A DNA stretch of 64,000 bases from Promerops cafer. Lineage: Eukaryota; Chordata; Aves; Passeriformes; Nectariniidae. The DNA lies in contig VZSE01006029.1 of NCBI GenBank assembly GCA_013398275.1, positions 248,001 through 312,000 on the forward strand, in the 5' to 3' direction. The position numbers and the translations under genes are program-made. A model generated the notes under the pieces. The model was not told the DNA's origin. It did not search any database and worked only from the letters and a program-made list of their open reading frames with translations. This document shows, in pieces, positions 50,901 through 62,601 of this stretch (position 1 is its first letter; each line of letters begins with the position of its first letter).

Positions 50901-52887
50901 CATCTGAGGTTCTTTCAGATGTTTGCAGAACAGGAAACAAAGGATACATAAATTCAGAGCTCAAGATGAAAGTGTAATGCTTCATGTAAGAGGGCACAAA
51001 TCAAGACAGCTCGTGTATTTGGAAGTCCGTAAGCTCAACTTAAATACAGTCATTGATCTAGAGTATCTTGTTGCATTTTACATGAACATCCACTTCATTC
51101 TCAAGATGCACGTAAACTTGTGCAGGCAAATGAAAAGTTATGGTATCCCAGAGTGGATGAAATTCAAAGCAACAATAAAAAAAATTTAAAGTTTCTCAAG
51201 AGTTACAAACTAATTTTACAGGCAAACGATGTTAATTAAGATGACAAGTGCAAATGCACACAGGATATGCAAACAGCTTATAAACTCTCACTGTTAACAC
51301 TTTGGTTATCACCAGCACTAAAATTTAGAAGAACACTTAAAAGTGGACCCTTGTATTTCAATTACTGTGTCCTTAAATTCCAGTGAAATACTCTCTTTCC
51401 ACCTTCTGAATGAAAATGCTGCAGAGTTAACTTTAAAAAATGGCATATACCACGTAAGAGACTGAATTAATCCAGTTATAAAAGCAGTATTTCTCTATTT
51501 ACATTAGGGCAAACAAGGCAGACTGAGACAAGCTGAACTCAGTCAGAAGACTTCCTCTCTCCAGAGAAGGAAATAAGTGAAGTCAGGAACTTCCAAAACA
51601 GCATCCAAAGCCAGGCTTCCCTTATGGGCATCCAAAGGAAACAGCTGGCAGACATACCCAGTGGAGTTTTCACAGAAAGGGTAGGAAAGTGGAAAGGAAT
51701 GTTTACTTAGATGGGAACAAGAAATTCACTGTCTCTTCACTCTCGTTTAACTAAGAACAGACTTCTGGAGGAAGATACGTGAAGACCCACCCATCTGCTC
51801 TCTGCCTGCAGTGTGGCAGAACAAGTTTATTGTGAAATACATAGGTAAATTGATTGGAGAAGACATCCAATTGGTCATTGACTCCTGTTTGTTGCATTCT
51901 TCACTTGCAGGAAGGACAAGGTCAGAAAAGAACATAACACAAACATTAGGCATCTCCTAATATTAATAAGCAGCAAATTTTATTATTAATATTTTGCTTA
52001 GAGAACCCTGGACGCTGACAGTATCATTAATAAGAATGCTTCATGATTATTATGAGAAGAGAAATATTGTTGAAAGCCTGGACTAGATATAAATTTAAAT
52101 TTGTGAACTGAAAGGTTCATATTCATCATATTAAAATGCACTTTATTAAAATATGTAAAGTAGAACAGACAGTATAGAACAGATGCTTTGAGGAAAGCCT
52201 GCCAGCTGTATACCAGTATTTGTATATGAGACCAAACTAATTTACTTAGAATTCCTATGACCCACAGAGAAATTCTTTGCTCTCCTATGCTGGACTACAT
52301 TGAATGTGTCAGGTGGAAAATAGAACTAAGGATGTGAACCAGTTGCTTCTGAGGAAACATTCAAACATATTAAATAAGATCTAGTGGTCAACTCTCATGT
52401 TAAAGAATTCTCATCTAAGTCACACTGTAATGGTACAAACAAAACAAAACCCCACAAAATTGAAACCAAGTTTGCTACACCTAGATGGAAAAGAATCTTA
52501 ATCTCTTAATCTCTCTTAATTTATCAGTAAATTATATGGATCTTCATCCAATAAAAGGATAAACAAGACACTGAAAATCTTTGTGATTTTCTTAACTAAA
52601 TAGTAGGAAAAATTAGTACAAATGGCTTTGGAAAGCCATTCCAAAAGGGTGGTTTGCATTTGAATGCCTAGAATAATCCATTTAAAAAACAGTGCTGGAG
52701 AAAATTCAAAGACCATGTGCACTGGATTTTCACTGCACTAGAATCAGATGAAGTACATAAAAATCTTTCTGGTGAAAGAGTCACCGGTAATTTTGAAAAA
52801 TTAAGGTAACTGCTACTTCCAGAATTCAAAACACTGTTGCTTCAACTCAGGTTCAGCTAGGAAAAATGCACTGATTTCATTAGGAAT

Positions 52888-52971
52888 TTTCTAGGATGAC
52901 CCTGCTTGTACAGGGAGGTTGGACCAGATGACCCCACTGTGGTCCCTTCCAACATGACCCATTCTGTGAAT
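52888..52971 (+). mobile_element. CR1 LINE 3' tail fragment, plus strand
   Basis: Only the last 84 bases of a CR1 are left. They show the GGAGGTTGGACCAGATGACC block, then GGTCCCTTCCAAC and a degenerate ATTCTGTGAA terminal repeat. These are the most conserved bases of the CR1 3' end, recognised by its reverse transcriptase, so the assignment is firm despite the short length. Severe 5' truncation is usual for CR1. Confidence 0.88.
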
Positions 52972-55900
52972 ACATTTTGAGTGTACAAATTCTCCTATGA
53001 AATAGAAAGCAACTTCAAAATAGAACTTGGATTAAATAGTGAAAAATACTTAAGATGCTTCCTCCTGAATATTACATTATTTGCACTTGGCCTCAACATT
53101 ATCTTTTGTTTGTGCCATAGATTTGTCTAGAATAAGAATAATTTTGGCAAGGGGCTTTTGCATCTAAATTTTGCAGACAGTGAACATTGAAACTGCCAGA
53201 GTAGCAAAAAAGAAAAAAACATAGAGAGAGAATGTAGAGACGTAAGTACTTCATAAATTAAGCAATGAATAATAAAATAACTGAAGAAGTGAAATTTGTC
53301 TAGTTGTGAATACCGACTTTTTCTCAATGCAAGTCCCTCAAAACAAAGCAGTGCTCAGGTTTTCCTAAAGCCAGCAATGTGCACGTTCAAGTGACAGAAA
53401 TTATTCCTGTCATATATCAAAAAAACTACATGAAAGATGCTGATGTTACAAAGTCAGAGATGCTCAAAGGTAAGCAAAACTCTTACAATCTTAGTTTGCC
53501 CCACTTGTGTTGGTAAGACAAGCTTTTCCACAGCAGCTTTCTATGACAATTCTTAGACCTCCTCAGATGGGAAGAAGTAATCAAAATGGAGAATACTCAG
53601 CACTTCCTCTCTCCTCCTCTTATCACTAAATGTGTGACAAAATCATATCTTACTTGTACACTACCAAAATCCTACACTGGAAACAGAATTGGTTTTGGTT
53701 TTTTTTCCCCTGGGGAGCCTTTCCCACTTTTAAATATCCTGCTGCATCTCTGGCTCACCAACCCCAGGTGTGTAGCTGTAATGCAGCTAAGCCTATTCAA
53801 CAGTGAGTACCTGCTTCTGAAAGAACAAATCTCTTTCTTACCCTCCCACCATCTCCCTTCTAAACATCTAACATCACAGAGAACTGGCCAACAGTTAAAG
53901 CAGCAGAAAATGGCTTGACCTGGCTCACTTTGGATCACAGGAAAACAAAGGCTGGCACAAAGGAGGAGGCATCAGGAACAGAAAAGAGGTTCCACTGATT
54001 CCTCCATTACCAAGTTAGAAAGCAACCATTGTAACACCTTCACCATATTGAAAAATCAGACCAAAAAAAGGCATTTCTACATTTATTTGAGATAATAAGC
54101 ACCATTCCTTTTCTTTCTGGAGGAAAAGAACTTGTGCAGAAGGAAGCTGAAGGCTAGAAGCTTCACACGTCCATTAACTGATACAGCACTCCACAGCTGA
54201 TTTTACAATGTTATATACCATTTTTACAGTACTTTATATGCACATAAAATTCCTTTTAATTTCAGCTGCACATACTAAACTCTCAGCAGTCAGCAAATCG
54301 GTCGCAACATGACTAACACCATCAGCAATCAAACTCTTCTATTTGTAGATTTGCTAACAATCCTGGAACAGTGTAAGAACTGTCACAGCTCTCTAAATGT
54401 GATCACCTCCTTCTCTCACAATCCTGTCTCATCTTCCCAGCTTTCAAAGCCTGCAACAGAGTGATGAACCCACTTGATACTAAACCTGATTCAATATAAG
54501 AGCAGTGCTCATGCTATTAGAATAAAAAAGGCATGGGGTAAGGCAGGAAATACTAACAAAGCCTGCAAAAATATGAATACTGCAGTGAAAGCAAACTAGG
54601 GCTGCACATGCAATCAGTTCCTGAATGCTTGACTCCAACACTAGCTTTCTGGTAACTGGGAACTTCTGGGAATTTTCTTAAGATATTTTTGTAACAAAGA
54701 AGCAGAAACATGCTGATACCTTGAGGGATCACAGACCAACTACATTCTTTGGACTCACAACATTGACCTTTGCCACTTCAGCTGATCAATGACAGCTGGA
54801 ATAAATCAGCCCACAGAGAGAAACAAATAGCTATAAAACCTGTTAGCAAGAAACAGATATGCATGGAAGCAGTAATTTTTGGGCTGAAGCCAAATTTCAT
54901 AGGGATTGGGCTTGAAACCTTTGTCTCCTAGTCTCCTCTTACAATATGCACTTTGCTTATCCCTCCCTTATCCCACTTGCTATTTATGACACATCTGACA
55001 TGTAAGTGATATTGCTGCTTTACTCCAAAATACAGGAGTAGCTTCCCTTTTGAGCTTCCAGATAACTGGCAGTAAAAATTAAGATTCATATCTGCTACTC
55101 TGCAGTCTCTAACAAAACTTAAAATAATGAGCAAGAAGTGTGCACTGAACTTCTTGTGTTTGCATGGTTGTAAGAGTGCAAAGGACTTAAGAAGAGAGAA
55201 AGCAAAAGTCAGAAAAATCATCTGTATTAAAGACAAACCTTTGCTACTTAAGCTCCAGAACTTTAACTGCCAAAATCTGTAAATGAAGGACTTGAAACAC
55301 AATATAAACATCTGTGTTGGACAGTAAGACATGAAACATGTTCAAATAATATGTGCTACTGCTATTTTAAGCTATAAGATATCTGACTTCTACATCGCTG
55401 TTCTAAAAAGGGAAAGCTATCCTTGGAGTTTGGTACAGGTTGTTCAGTAATTCATACAGTCAATACACCCGCTTAACAGTTTTTCAATATTCTCTTCCAG
55501 CAGACAGAATGTGTTGCTATATGAACTGAAACAGAAGATACACTCTTTAGAGGTTAAAAACCAGTATAGAACTGGCCCGTTTCATATGCATTCTAAAACT
55601 CTCGTTGCATGGTTCTAACAAAAATCATCTTAATGTGGTTATCAACATGTCAACTTCACGGACCAAAGTACTCTTCTCAAAATATTTTCAAACAGGGAAA
55701 AACACCTCGACATTGGCACAATGAAACAAAAAAATTTGAGAAACAGTATATGCTTGCTAAACAAGAATTATGTTTATTTAGCTAGTGAATCACCTAGAGG
55801 AGTAAATTTTCACTTTCATGATAGCAATCTGTCAGGCTTGCAAACACCCAGAAATAAGAATTAAAGATTATTTTAAATGTAGTTATAAAGGTCATAAAAA

Positions 55901-56616
55901 GTCTGATTTAGACTGAGGTACATTTACTCAAAACTGAGATTCATTGAGTGGTAGCAAACAAACAGTTCCTCAGACAAATGCACTTTTTTTCAGTATACAT
56001 GTTACAGAAAAAAAATAAAGAAATGTGCATTAACTGGTGGTGTCCACCAAGCTGCATATTAATATTCTCTTACACCAAACAGTTTGAAACAAGGGAAATG
56101 TCATTCTATTATAATTTCATGTTACGATTCATTTGGCTAAACTGCAGCTTAAAGTTGCTTTGCCATATTAAAAGATTACTACAATAATTTTCACATGAAC
56201 ATTTAGACTTGAGTTTTACTCCAGGACTAAATATGGCATGATTTGCTTTTAATCTGTTGAATAGCTAAAAACTGACAATTAAAAAAACTACAACAAAGAA
56301 AAAAATTAAGTTGAAGCAATGTGAATCTCACATCATTGAACCACTTCTAATGGTTAAATGTTAGTATTTAACAAATTCAAAGAGTTAATGAATCCTTGCA
56401 TTCGTTCGGTCTCCTGTGCCTTAGCTAGGATGCATAAATACAAAAGACAGCAGATACTGGTAAAAGCTTCAGGACAGAAAGTGCTTGACGAAGGTACAGT
56501 TCTCAAGTGTGTTTGGTGAGAGAGTATAAGGGCAGATGCACTGATGAGAACCATTACAAGAAGAGTCAATTTCGTGTTAAAGTGTTCAAAGATGTCACCT
56601 TAAGCAGAAAAAAGCT
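52972..56616. other. Noncoding stretch, no gene recognised
   Basis: A 134-codon minus-strand frame at 54928-55332 is the longest here. Its C-terminal half reads somewhat like protein (mixed polar residues) and follows a CTGCAG acceptor-like site, but no donor or family motif supports it. A 110-codon plus frame at 53586-53918 has no recognisable motif. No transposon was recognised. Confidence 0.45.
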
Positions 56617-56622
56617 TTAATA
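56617..56622 (-). terminator. ATTAAA polyadenylation signal after candidate terminal exon
   Basis: ATTAAA on the minus strand, 78 bases beyond the stop codon proposed at 56700-56702. It is the second most common vertebrate poly(A) signal. It supports, but does not prove, a transcript end near 56600. Confidence 0.25.
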
Positions 56623-56699
56623 ACGTCTTCTTAGACATATTAGGCATTTCCAGAGTCTACATCATTAGTGTTGTATTCTAGCAGGACATCTCCATATAG

Positions 56700-56723
56700 T
56701 TATTGTTTGTTTCTATTTCTCTC
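56700..56723 (-). CDS. Candidate terminal coding exon (short basic tail)
   Basis: On the minus strand a pyrimidine tract ending TTTTTTTTCAG precedes the segment. In the frame set by the upstream candidate exon at 57003-57049 it encodes seven residues, ERNRNKQ, then TAA. After a hydrophobic segment this would be a short cytosolic tail of a type I membrane protein. The ATTAAA signal at 56617-56622 follows. Nothing here identifies a family. The reading is by splice signals and phase alone. Confidence 0.25.
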   Translation of the reverse strand, partial: ERNRNKQ

Positions 56724-57002
56724 CTGAAAAAAAACAAAAACAAAAAAGGACAATCATGTTAATACACACAGATCAACATCATCTGCTTTTCTTTCATTAC
56801 AGTATTTTCACTGCTTGCAATTTAGCTAAAACAGGCAACATGCTTTCAAGGAAAAGGCTTCAATTATTTCCAGGAATATGAAATTATACAATTTAAGTCA
56901 ACTTCTTAAAGAGAAACACAAAAGTATATGTCAAACTAAAAGGCAAAAATGTTCCAAAAAACTATCATAAAAAGACTTATAGTGTCAGTTTTAATTCACT
57001 TA

Positions 57003-57049
57003 CAGTAAAATATATTGCACAAAGTGAACTGAGCAAGGAGACCAGGAGA
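57003..57049 (-). CDS. Candidate exon encoding a hydrophobic segment
   Basis: The minus-strand sequence has a TTCCTTGTTTGTAG acceptor before 57049 and a GTAAGT donor right after 57003. The 47 bases take over with two bases of a split codon and encode LLVSLLSSLCAIYFT, which would be a membrane-spanning stretch, short at 15 residues unless neighbours contribute. It ends in phase 0, as the next candidate exon (56723) needs. Two other frames are also open, so coding status is uncertain. Confidence 0.25.
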
Positions 57050-57525
57050 CCTACAAACAAGGAAAGATGTACCCTAAATCTTCTGCTTAGCTTGTCAAAA
57101 AATGCTCTAGTCTCCATCCATTATATACCCCTTAAAAAACATGGTATTCCCAGGTAACTCCCTCAAAGCCCCATATAATAAAATGTTCCAAAGTGTTTAA
57201 GATCAAAAGGTAAAATAATTAGTTGGCCCAACACCTCATCCTCCATACAAATGCTCAAGTGGCAAGAAAAATATTTTTTCTTTTAAGAAGGCCATTCATA
57301 CCTTTGTTAGAAATTACTTTCAATAACAAAATGAAAAGTCAGTGAAATAGGAATGGCTACAAAGAAACCTCACTTCAATGTGAGCCTGAGCCACAGTGAG
57401 GACCATTTTAACTAGACAGCCCTCACAGCAGTATGGGATGCCACATTTGGCATTTAGGGCTAAAATACTAATGGCACTGTAACTCTCAGGGACAAACAAA
57501 TCTGTATTCTGTAGTACAGGTTTAC

Positions 57526-57579
57526 CTCCATTTTCTCCACTTTGTTCAAGATAAACATACACTTCGGCATTATGACTAC
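57526..57579 (-). CDS. Candidate exon upstream of the hydrophobic segment
   Basis: A donor (GGAG|GTAAAC) follows base 57526 on the minus strand, and a T-rich tract ending CCTGGAG precedes 57579. In the phase that joins it to its neighbours it reads GSHNAEVYVYLEQSGENG, polar and acidic, as expected for an extracellular or lumenal stalk. A longer version with a better acceptor (TTTTTACAG before 57646) is open in the same frame for 40 codons, but does not fit the phase of the upstream candidate exon. The whole frame extends to 57320 in the minus-strand ORF. No family recognised. Confidence 0.22.
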
Positions 57580-58775
57580 CTCCAGGAAAAAAATAAAACC
57601 TGATCAACAAACCATACATTGTTGCCTTCATAAAACATCTTCTAGCCTGTAAAAAGACACTTGTCAGTGTAAAAAACTAAGACCTGATCTTTCAATAGCA
57701 TTTTCCATAATACCTTTCTTTATATGTACAACTGAGCACATTAAAGAAATATAAGAATATCTGCATGGAAGAGAGGTAGGATCCCATCCCCATTAAAAGA
57801 GAATAAAAAGTATAAAACATCTCTATTTTTATTATTATTGCACATTATAAATGGAACAATAACACAGCAGGGAAAACAAAATAACCCAGGAGGCATTTGA
57901 ACAACAATTTCAAAACCACTCTCTCCAACACCACTCTGAAACTTTATTATGCTAGAAACTATTTAAGAAAATTGCACATGAGCATATGACCCCACAAAGA
58001 TTTTCCCAGAAAGACAGTCTATTGAAAGAAGGTATGTAACATTTATACTGGTTATTACTGGTGATCTAGTCCTTTCCCAGACAGATATCCAAGTTGCCCC
58101 AAGATGAAAGCCACAACAATAAAGCCCAGTCTTGGTCACAATGAGCAGCTCATGGTCCCAGCACCTGTGTGTCTAAGACTGGACATTTCCTAGAGCAGAA
58201 TTTCAGTATATTTAAAGTGAAAGCAATACTTGCACTATTCTGCTAGAAAATTATTTTTCCTAGTTTAAAAAGACATAACTAGTATTTTCATAGTAAGATA
58301 CTGCTTTTTAAGATTGATAGTATCAGTCATTAATACAAGCTGATATCTTAACAATGCATTCTTGGCTGAAAACAGATGATGACTGGCCCCATGCCTCACT
58401 ATGCATGTAAGGCATGCAAAAATAGCCTGCTCAGGCACATCTCAGATTATTCCTCTAATATTAGCAGACTTCAACTGCAAGAACTACACAAAGTGTAGAA
58501 AAACACTCCTGTGGTAGTAAGTAGGAGCCTATGAAACTGCAATGTTAAAATATATAACAATTTTAAACACAACCCGTATACAACTAAAATCATCAGTTCC
58601 TGTTCATTTGCAAGTATTACATACATAAGCACTGACTCAGGCTGTCTAGAAAGACTCTCCATTTCAAACTGCTGTACTATAAACTGACCAACACTATGCT
58701 CTGTGAAGCTCTCAACTCAAAATGGTTTTAAGTTCATAAAAATTCAAAGCAGAAAAGGAATGATACCCTGACTAC

Positions 58776-58829
58776 CTTCTTCCACTTGATGAAATAGAGG
58801 TGTTGCAAATTTTACATCAGCTTTGAATT
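58776..58829 (-). CDS. Candidate internal exon with strong acceptor
   Basis: The minus strand has an excellent acceptor (CCTTTTTTTTCTGTAG) before 58829 and a moderate donor (GAAG|GTAGTC) after 58776. Of its three frames one is open throughout: it starts with two bases of a split codon, reads FKADVKFATPLFHQVEE and ends with one base. That end phase matches the candidate exon at 57526-57579. No family recognised. Confidence 0.22.
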
Positions 58830-59126
58830 CTACAGAAAAAAAAGGCTTCAAAACATCAGCACATCTTTCCTGTAGTCTCAAAATTACACATTACTATGTT
58901 TATATTTAAATACTTCAAGCAGACATACAAGCATGACATTTTTCAATGCAAGTGAACAGTACTGGTATCGGTGACATTTGGCACTCTGTACTGCAAAACA
59001 GAAAGAAAGAAGACCTGATTTATTCAAAACACAGGCAGTGGTATTCCACTCAAACCCCTCCTCAACTCCAAGTCAGACACACTCTTGGACCACTGTCTTT
59101 TCCTATCTCAAAAAGTAATTTTCCTC

Positions 59127-59195
59127 GGGTTTTTCGGTGTTTTGGTTTTTGTTTGGGTTTTTTTTGTTTGTTTACGTTGGGTTTTTTTTGTGGTT
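59127..59195 (+). repeat. G/T-rich low-complexity tract
   Basis: T runs broken by GGG, GG and single G (GGGTTTTTCGGTG..., then TTTGGGTTTTTTTT). Same type as the tracts at 20602-20690 and 33079-33134. The plus-strand frames 58946-59290 and 59085-59285 run through it and have F/G-rich nonsense at this point. Confidence 0.75.
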
Positions 59196-59298
59196 ATAGA
59201 CAAACTAACAGAAGAGTACCTCCAGAAGGTTTCCAACACCAAAGTAGAAGTTTCCAGCATAACCACTTCTCTTTTACCCAATTAATTTGATTTCTTAC

Positions 59299-59421
59299 AT
59301 TCAGATAAGCAAAACTTGTGTCATCTTGCAATGCTCTTGGATGAAGACTTTCTCCTGTATATTTAAGTTCCCTGCCAACAGTCAACTTCACTTCAGAACT
59401 CACCATGGCCAGGTTACCCAG
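59299..59421 (-). CDS. Exon-like open segment, 41 codons
   Basis: On the minus strand it is flanked by CCCCCTAAAG (acceptor) and GTAAGA (donor), and is open in phase 0 over its whole 123 bases. The predicted residues are mixed and protein-like (for example SSEVKLTVGRELKYTGESL). It ends in phase 0, whereas the candidate exon at 58776-58829 begins with a split codon, so a further exon would be needed between them. An open stretch after a fine acceptor at about 58990 (TTCTGTTTTGCAG) might be one, but its donor is weak. Chance is a real possibility. Confidence 0.15.
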
Positions 59422-60173
59422 CTTTAGGGGGAGTTTATGAACAGGACATGGAAATTAAGTACCATTCAAATCAGGACAATATGGGAATATATTGGTTGGT
59501 TAAAGGTACTGTCAGCTGCAGACATATGCCGAGCATATTTCACATATGCAAATAACTTTCTGCACAAACCAAGTAAAGGTGAATCTAAAAACTGCTTAGG
59601 CCTTAGAAACGTGCATCAATCTAATACAAACAAAACTATGAAATTAGCTTGGTCTGAACTGCAAAGCTGACTTACCTCCAAATTTTAGTTGTCTGAATTC
59701 AGAGCATTAATTGAATGATCCCATGCTGAGAAGTAGCTGCGATGTAATTTATCCTCAGATATAATGAAATCTCTGTGCTAACAAAATTTCAGAATTCAAA
59801 GCAACAAAAACATTTCCTGATCTGATCTGAAAGAAACTACTGAGACGCACACAACCCTGACTTTGGGATTTCTTTGCCACAAAGAAGGTAAGCGAAAAAG
59901 CCTCATCTTAAGTAATCTACATGTAAATGCAAATGTAGCCTAACAAGAACAAGAAGCTACTACAGTCTTAGGCTGTATTTTTCTTCCAAGGTCCCACAAA
60001 CTGAAGCTCAAGGTCAGAAAGGCAGATCTGAAAGAATGACTTTGGCTGATTTTTACAGTAGTTGCAAGTGCAAGTATTTCAAGGTGTCCATTTGGAAGCT
60101 ATCCAGGGTTGCAAACTTCTACAGGCCAATTACAGAGTTCCCACACACCCTCCAGCACTATCAGCTATACTTG

Positions 60174-60226
60174 CAAAAAAAAAGAAAAAAAAAAACAAAA
60201 AACCACCCTAAAAAAACCCCAACAAC
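60174..60226 (-). repeat. A/C-rich tract (G/T-rich on the minus strand)
   Basis: A run of A broken by G and C, then CCACCC and AAAAAAACCCC units. On the minus strand it belongs with the other GGGGTTTT-type tracts. It supplies a strong but probably meaningless pyrimidine tract on the minus strand; the segment after it has stops in all frames. Confidence 0.7.
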
Positions 60227-60834
60227 CTAGAATTTTGCCAAACTCTGCCTCTTACTGCAATGTTTAAAGTGTTCATGCCTGGAGCTGTCTACTCTGCCCC
60301 TCTCCCAAGAGGGAGCATTCTCACAAGAGCTTCAGAAGCTGCTTTACTGCAAACTGTGATTTAATCTTCAACCTAGAAGCCCTGCTCATCTGCAATGTAA
60401 GCTAACATGTCAGACTGCATTCTGTGAAGTGAGGCGCAGGCACTCATCTGCTCTGCCAACTGTGCTGCGTGGGCAGAAACACCTGGCAGAGGCAGAGCAG
60501 GCAGCTGTAGAGGTGGTGAAAAGAAGCCACAGCAAAGTTCATGAAATCTCATTTACTAACGGCATCAGCCATAATCTGTAATTTATTTTGCTCCAGTGTA
60601 CCATTAAAGCTAGGACAGCACAAGCATTGACCTTAGTGCTTGAGAACCGCAATGAAAAACAGATTACTAGAAAAGTGAAAAATTCCAGAAATTGTTTACC
60701 CTGTTTATATCACTGACTGTTAACATAAACTAGATTTCTGAAACTTTAAAGTTGTGTAAAATATTGGTCCTTTTTAACTTCTCACTCTTGAACACCCAAC
60801 TAAAGAGGGCACATCTCCTCAACACAGAAATTAC

Positions 60835-60887
60835 CTCAGAAACAGATATATTCAAATTTGTTTCTCTGAGAAGCACTTCTGGGAATT
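60835..60887 (-). CDS. Exon-like open segment with strong acceptor
   Basis: The minus strand reads TTTCCTCCCTTCTTCCCAG before 60887, one of the best acceptors in the window, and GAG|GTAATT after 60835. One frame is open (FPEVLLRETNLNISVSE), beginning with a split codon and ending in phase 0. That end phase fits the segment at 59299-59421, but its start phase does not fit 62485-62601. No family recognised. Confidence 0.15.
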
Positions 60888-61851
60888 CTGGGAAGAAGGG
60901 AGGAAAGGAATAGATGAGAAGGGTCTCTAGAAGTCTTATATGAACCTAGAAATTTGTCCTGCGCAGATGCCAATCCCTCTCTAAACACTGATTTTCTTTT
61001 ATTCCTTGACCCAACATGAAAACCACAAGGCACAAATTAAAAATCAAAGTTAATCTACAAGGTGTCAAATAAAGTTTACAACTTCAGAGTGGCTTCTTCT
61101 CCCAGTAAGCTTTACGAATTACTACTCATCTGAGACCCTGTTGCTGCAGATCACTTGAACTACAGACAGTATATAAAGGTTCTCGAGCACATAAATATTA
61201 AGAAATTCTGCAAAAGCCAGAAGACCTAGACTTTTAATTTATTTATTCTTCCTACTAGTTTTGATGGTATTTTACTTAGTCACTGCAACATACTTGTGAG
61301 CATATTTTCCTATTATAGGAAAAAATGTGAAAAAATTACTGTGAAAAGGTAAATAAATTTAAATTTGATCAAACACACGCTGTTAGTAGAACATGGACAG
61401 ACCATATTATTTTATTATGGTAATGATAAAGGCAGTAAGAAGTTAATCCCCATCTGAAATTCCACAGGGTACAACCATTCAGAAGTTGGAGGTGGAGGAA
61501 AAAACCCAACTACTTAAAGACACCGTATGATAATACACAACAAGGAAAGGCTCTGCAGAGACCAAGCTTGGGCTCCATGAGCCAGAAAAGGCCTTCCAGT
61601 CTTGTTTTCCCAGCAGATATTTTCAGTGACTGATCAGCCAATTCTAACGACAAGTACCAAGTGCTTTGCTTCAGCGCTGTACATCATTACACCCTGAAAT
61701 ATCAGACTTTAATTGTCTGCAAGACAGCCATTCCAGCAAGATGATTAAAAAGAAAAAAAAAATACAAGCCTCCAGATCCTCACTATTATTTGTTAACAAT
61801 GTTCAGAGTGTAACATTGGCTTTTGAAGACTGACAAGAGATAGCTTCTTAC

Positions 61852-61889
61852 CAAATCTATAGAAATTGCATTTAGTGATGACCTCTGTC
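61852..61889 (-). other. Short exon-like segment
   Basis: A very good acceptor (TTTCTGCTTCTTTTGCTAG) before 61889 and GTAAGA after 61852 on the minus strand bracket 38 bases that are open in two frames. Too short to judge coding. One frame (QRSSLNAISIDL) ends in phase 0. Confidence 0.12.
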
Positions 61890-62484
61890 CTAGCAAAAGA
61901 AGCAGAAAGATGACTCTGACACCTGGGTTAGTTTTTCTCAGACGCCCATGGGCAACAAGAACACATTTAATTGGTCTGCTAAGGAATTTACGGCAGCCTT
62001 GGAAGATAACATTCACTGCAGGGCTTACAAAATACACGGAGGAAAAATTTCTCAGGCAGTTTTTCTTTAAGCCTCACCACTCGTACCCTTTGAAAAGGTG
62101 TAACTCAAATTCCAATCTACCGTGAGGAAAAATGAACTTACTTTATCTTCGTTTCCTACTTATATGAAAATGCAGTGAACATGGAAGTTTACATTTACTT
62201 TTTACAACTGACTATAATCCGTAAGGTACAGAACAAAACAATTACTCATCAATATTAAGTACACTACCAAACCTCTGAAAAATTCACAAAGAACTGGGCT
62301 CAAAAAACCTATAATCTGCTGAGTTTTGTAATGTTTTGTTTCAGCTACATGAATATGAAGTTTTAAGCAAATCAGTTTTGATATGAAACAATCCTATAGC
62401 TCAGCTGAATCTACAGGAACAGCTTTAATAGACATGCAAGATCTATATGTTTTAAAATCCCATTTTTTCCAGCAAATCACTTAC

Positions 62485-62601
62485 AGGAATCTCCACTGAG
62501 TTTCTGCTAGCTAGCCCATCTGCAGTATGGATCCATGAAGCAAGGCTGTGAAGAGTCAGATAGGCTGGGACTTTCTTGCAATACACAGGCATATTTCTTC
62601 C
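62485..62601 (-). CDS. Exon-like open segment, 39 codons
   Basis: Minus-strand acceptor CCTGCAGTTTGCAG before 62601 and donor GTAAGTG after 62485. Phase 0 is open over exactly 117 bases; the other two frames contain stops. The residues (for example KKVPAYLTLHSLASWIH) match no family I know. GTAAG occurs on this strand at about the frequency expected by chance, so each such segment taken alone is weak. Confidence 0.15.

Larger units (their letters stand above)
39734..52887. other. Long noncoding stretch, no gene recognised
   Basis: Apart from the A/C tract at 41069-41160, an A run of 14 at 44525-44538 and the inverted repeat at 47911-47935, this stretch has no repeat I recognise. Frames up to 105 codons (48398-48715 plus, 49521-49829 minus, 47336-47635 plus) lack any family motif. 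The segment at 48165-48300 looks like a conserved noncoding element, with ATCATTAATTGCC-type homeodomain sites. A GTGAGTATG donor-like site lies at 46411 on the plus strand, but with no matching open exon. Confidence 0.5.

Noticed and set aside
59660..59790. Minus-strand segment with strong donor (GGAG|GTAAGTC) and a protein-like 30-codon stretch
   Set aside because: In that frame a TAA stop precedes the donor, and the other frames also contain stops.
60050..60174. Minus-strand exon after the long T-rich tract
   Set aside because: Stops occur in all three frames; the pyrimidine tract is just the complement of the A/C repeat.
62140..62156. 17-base microexon before GTAAGT on the minus strand
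   Set aside because: No pyrimidine tract at the needed distance and too short to support without transcripts.
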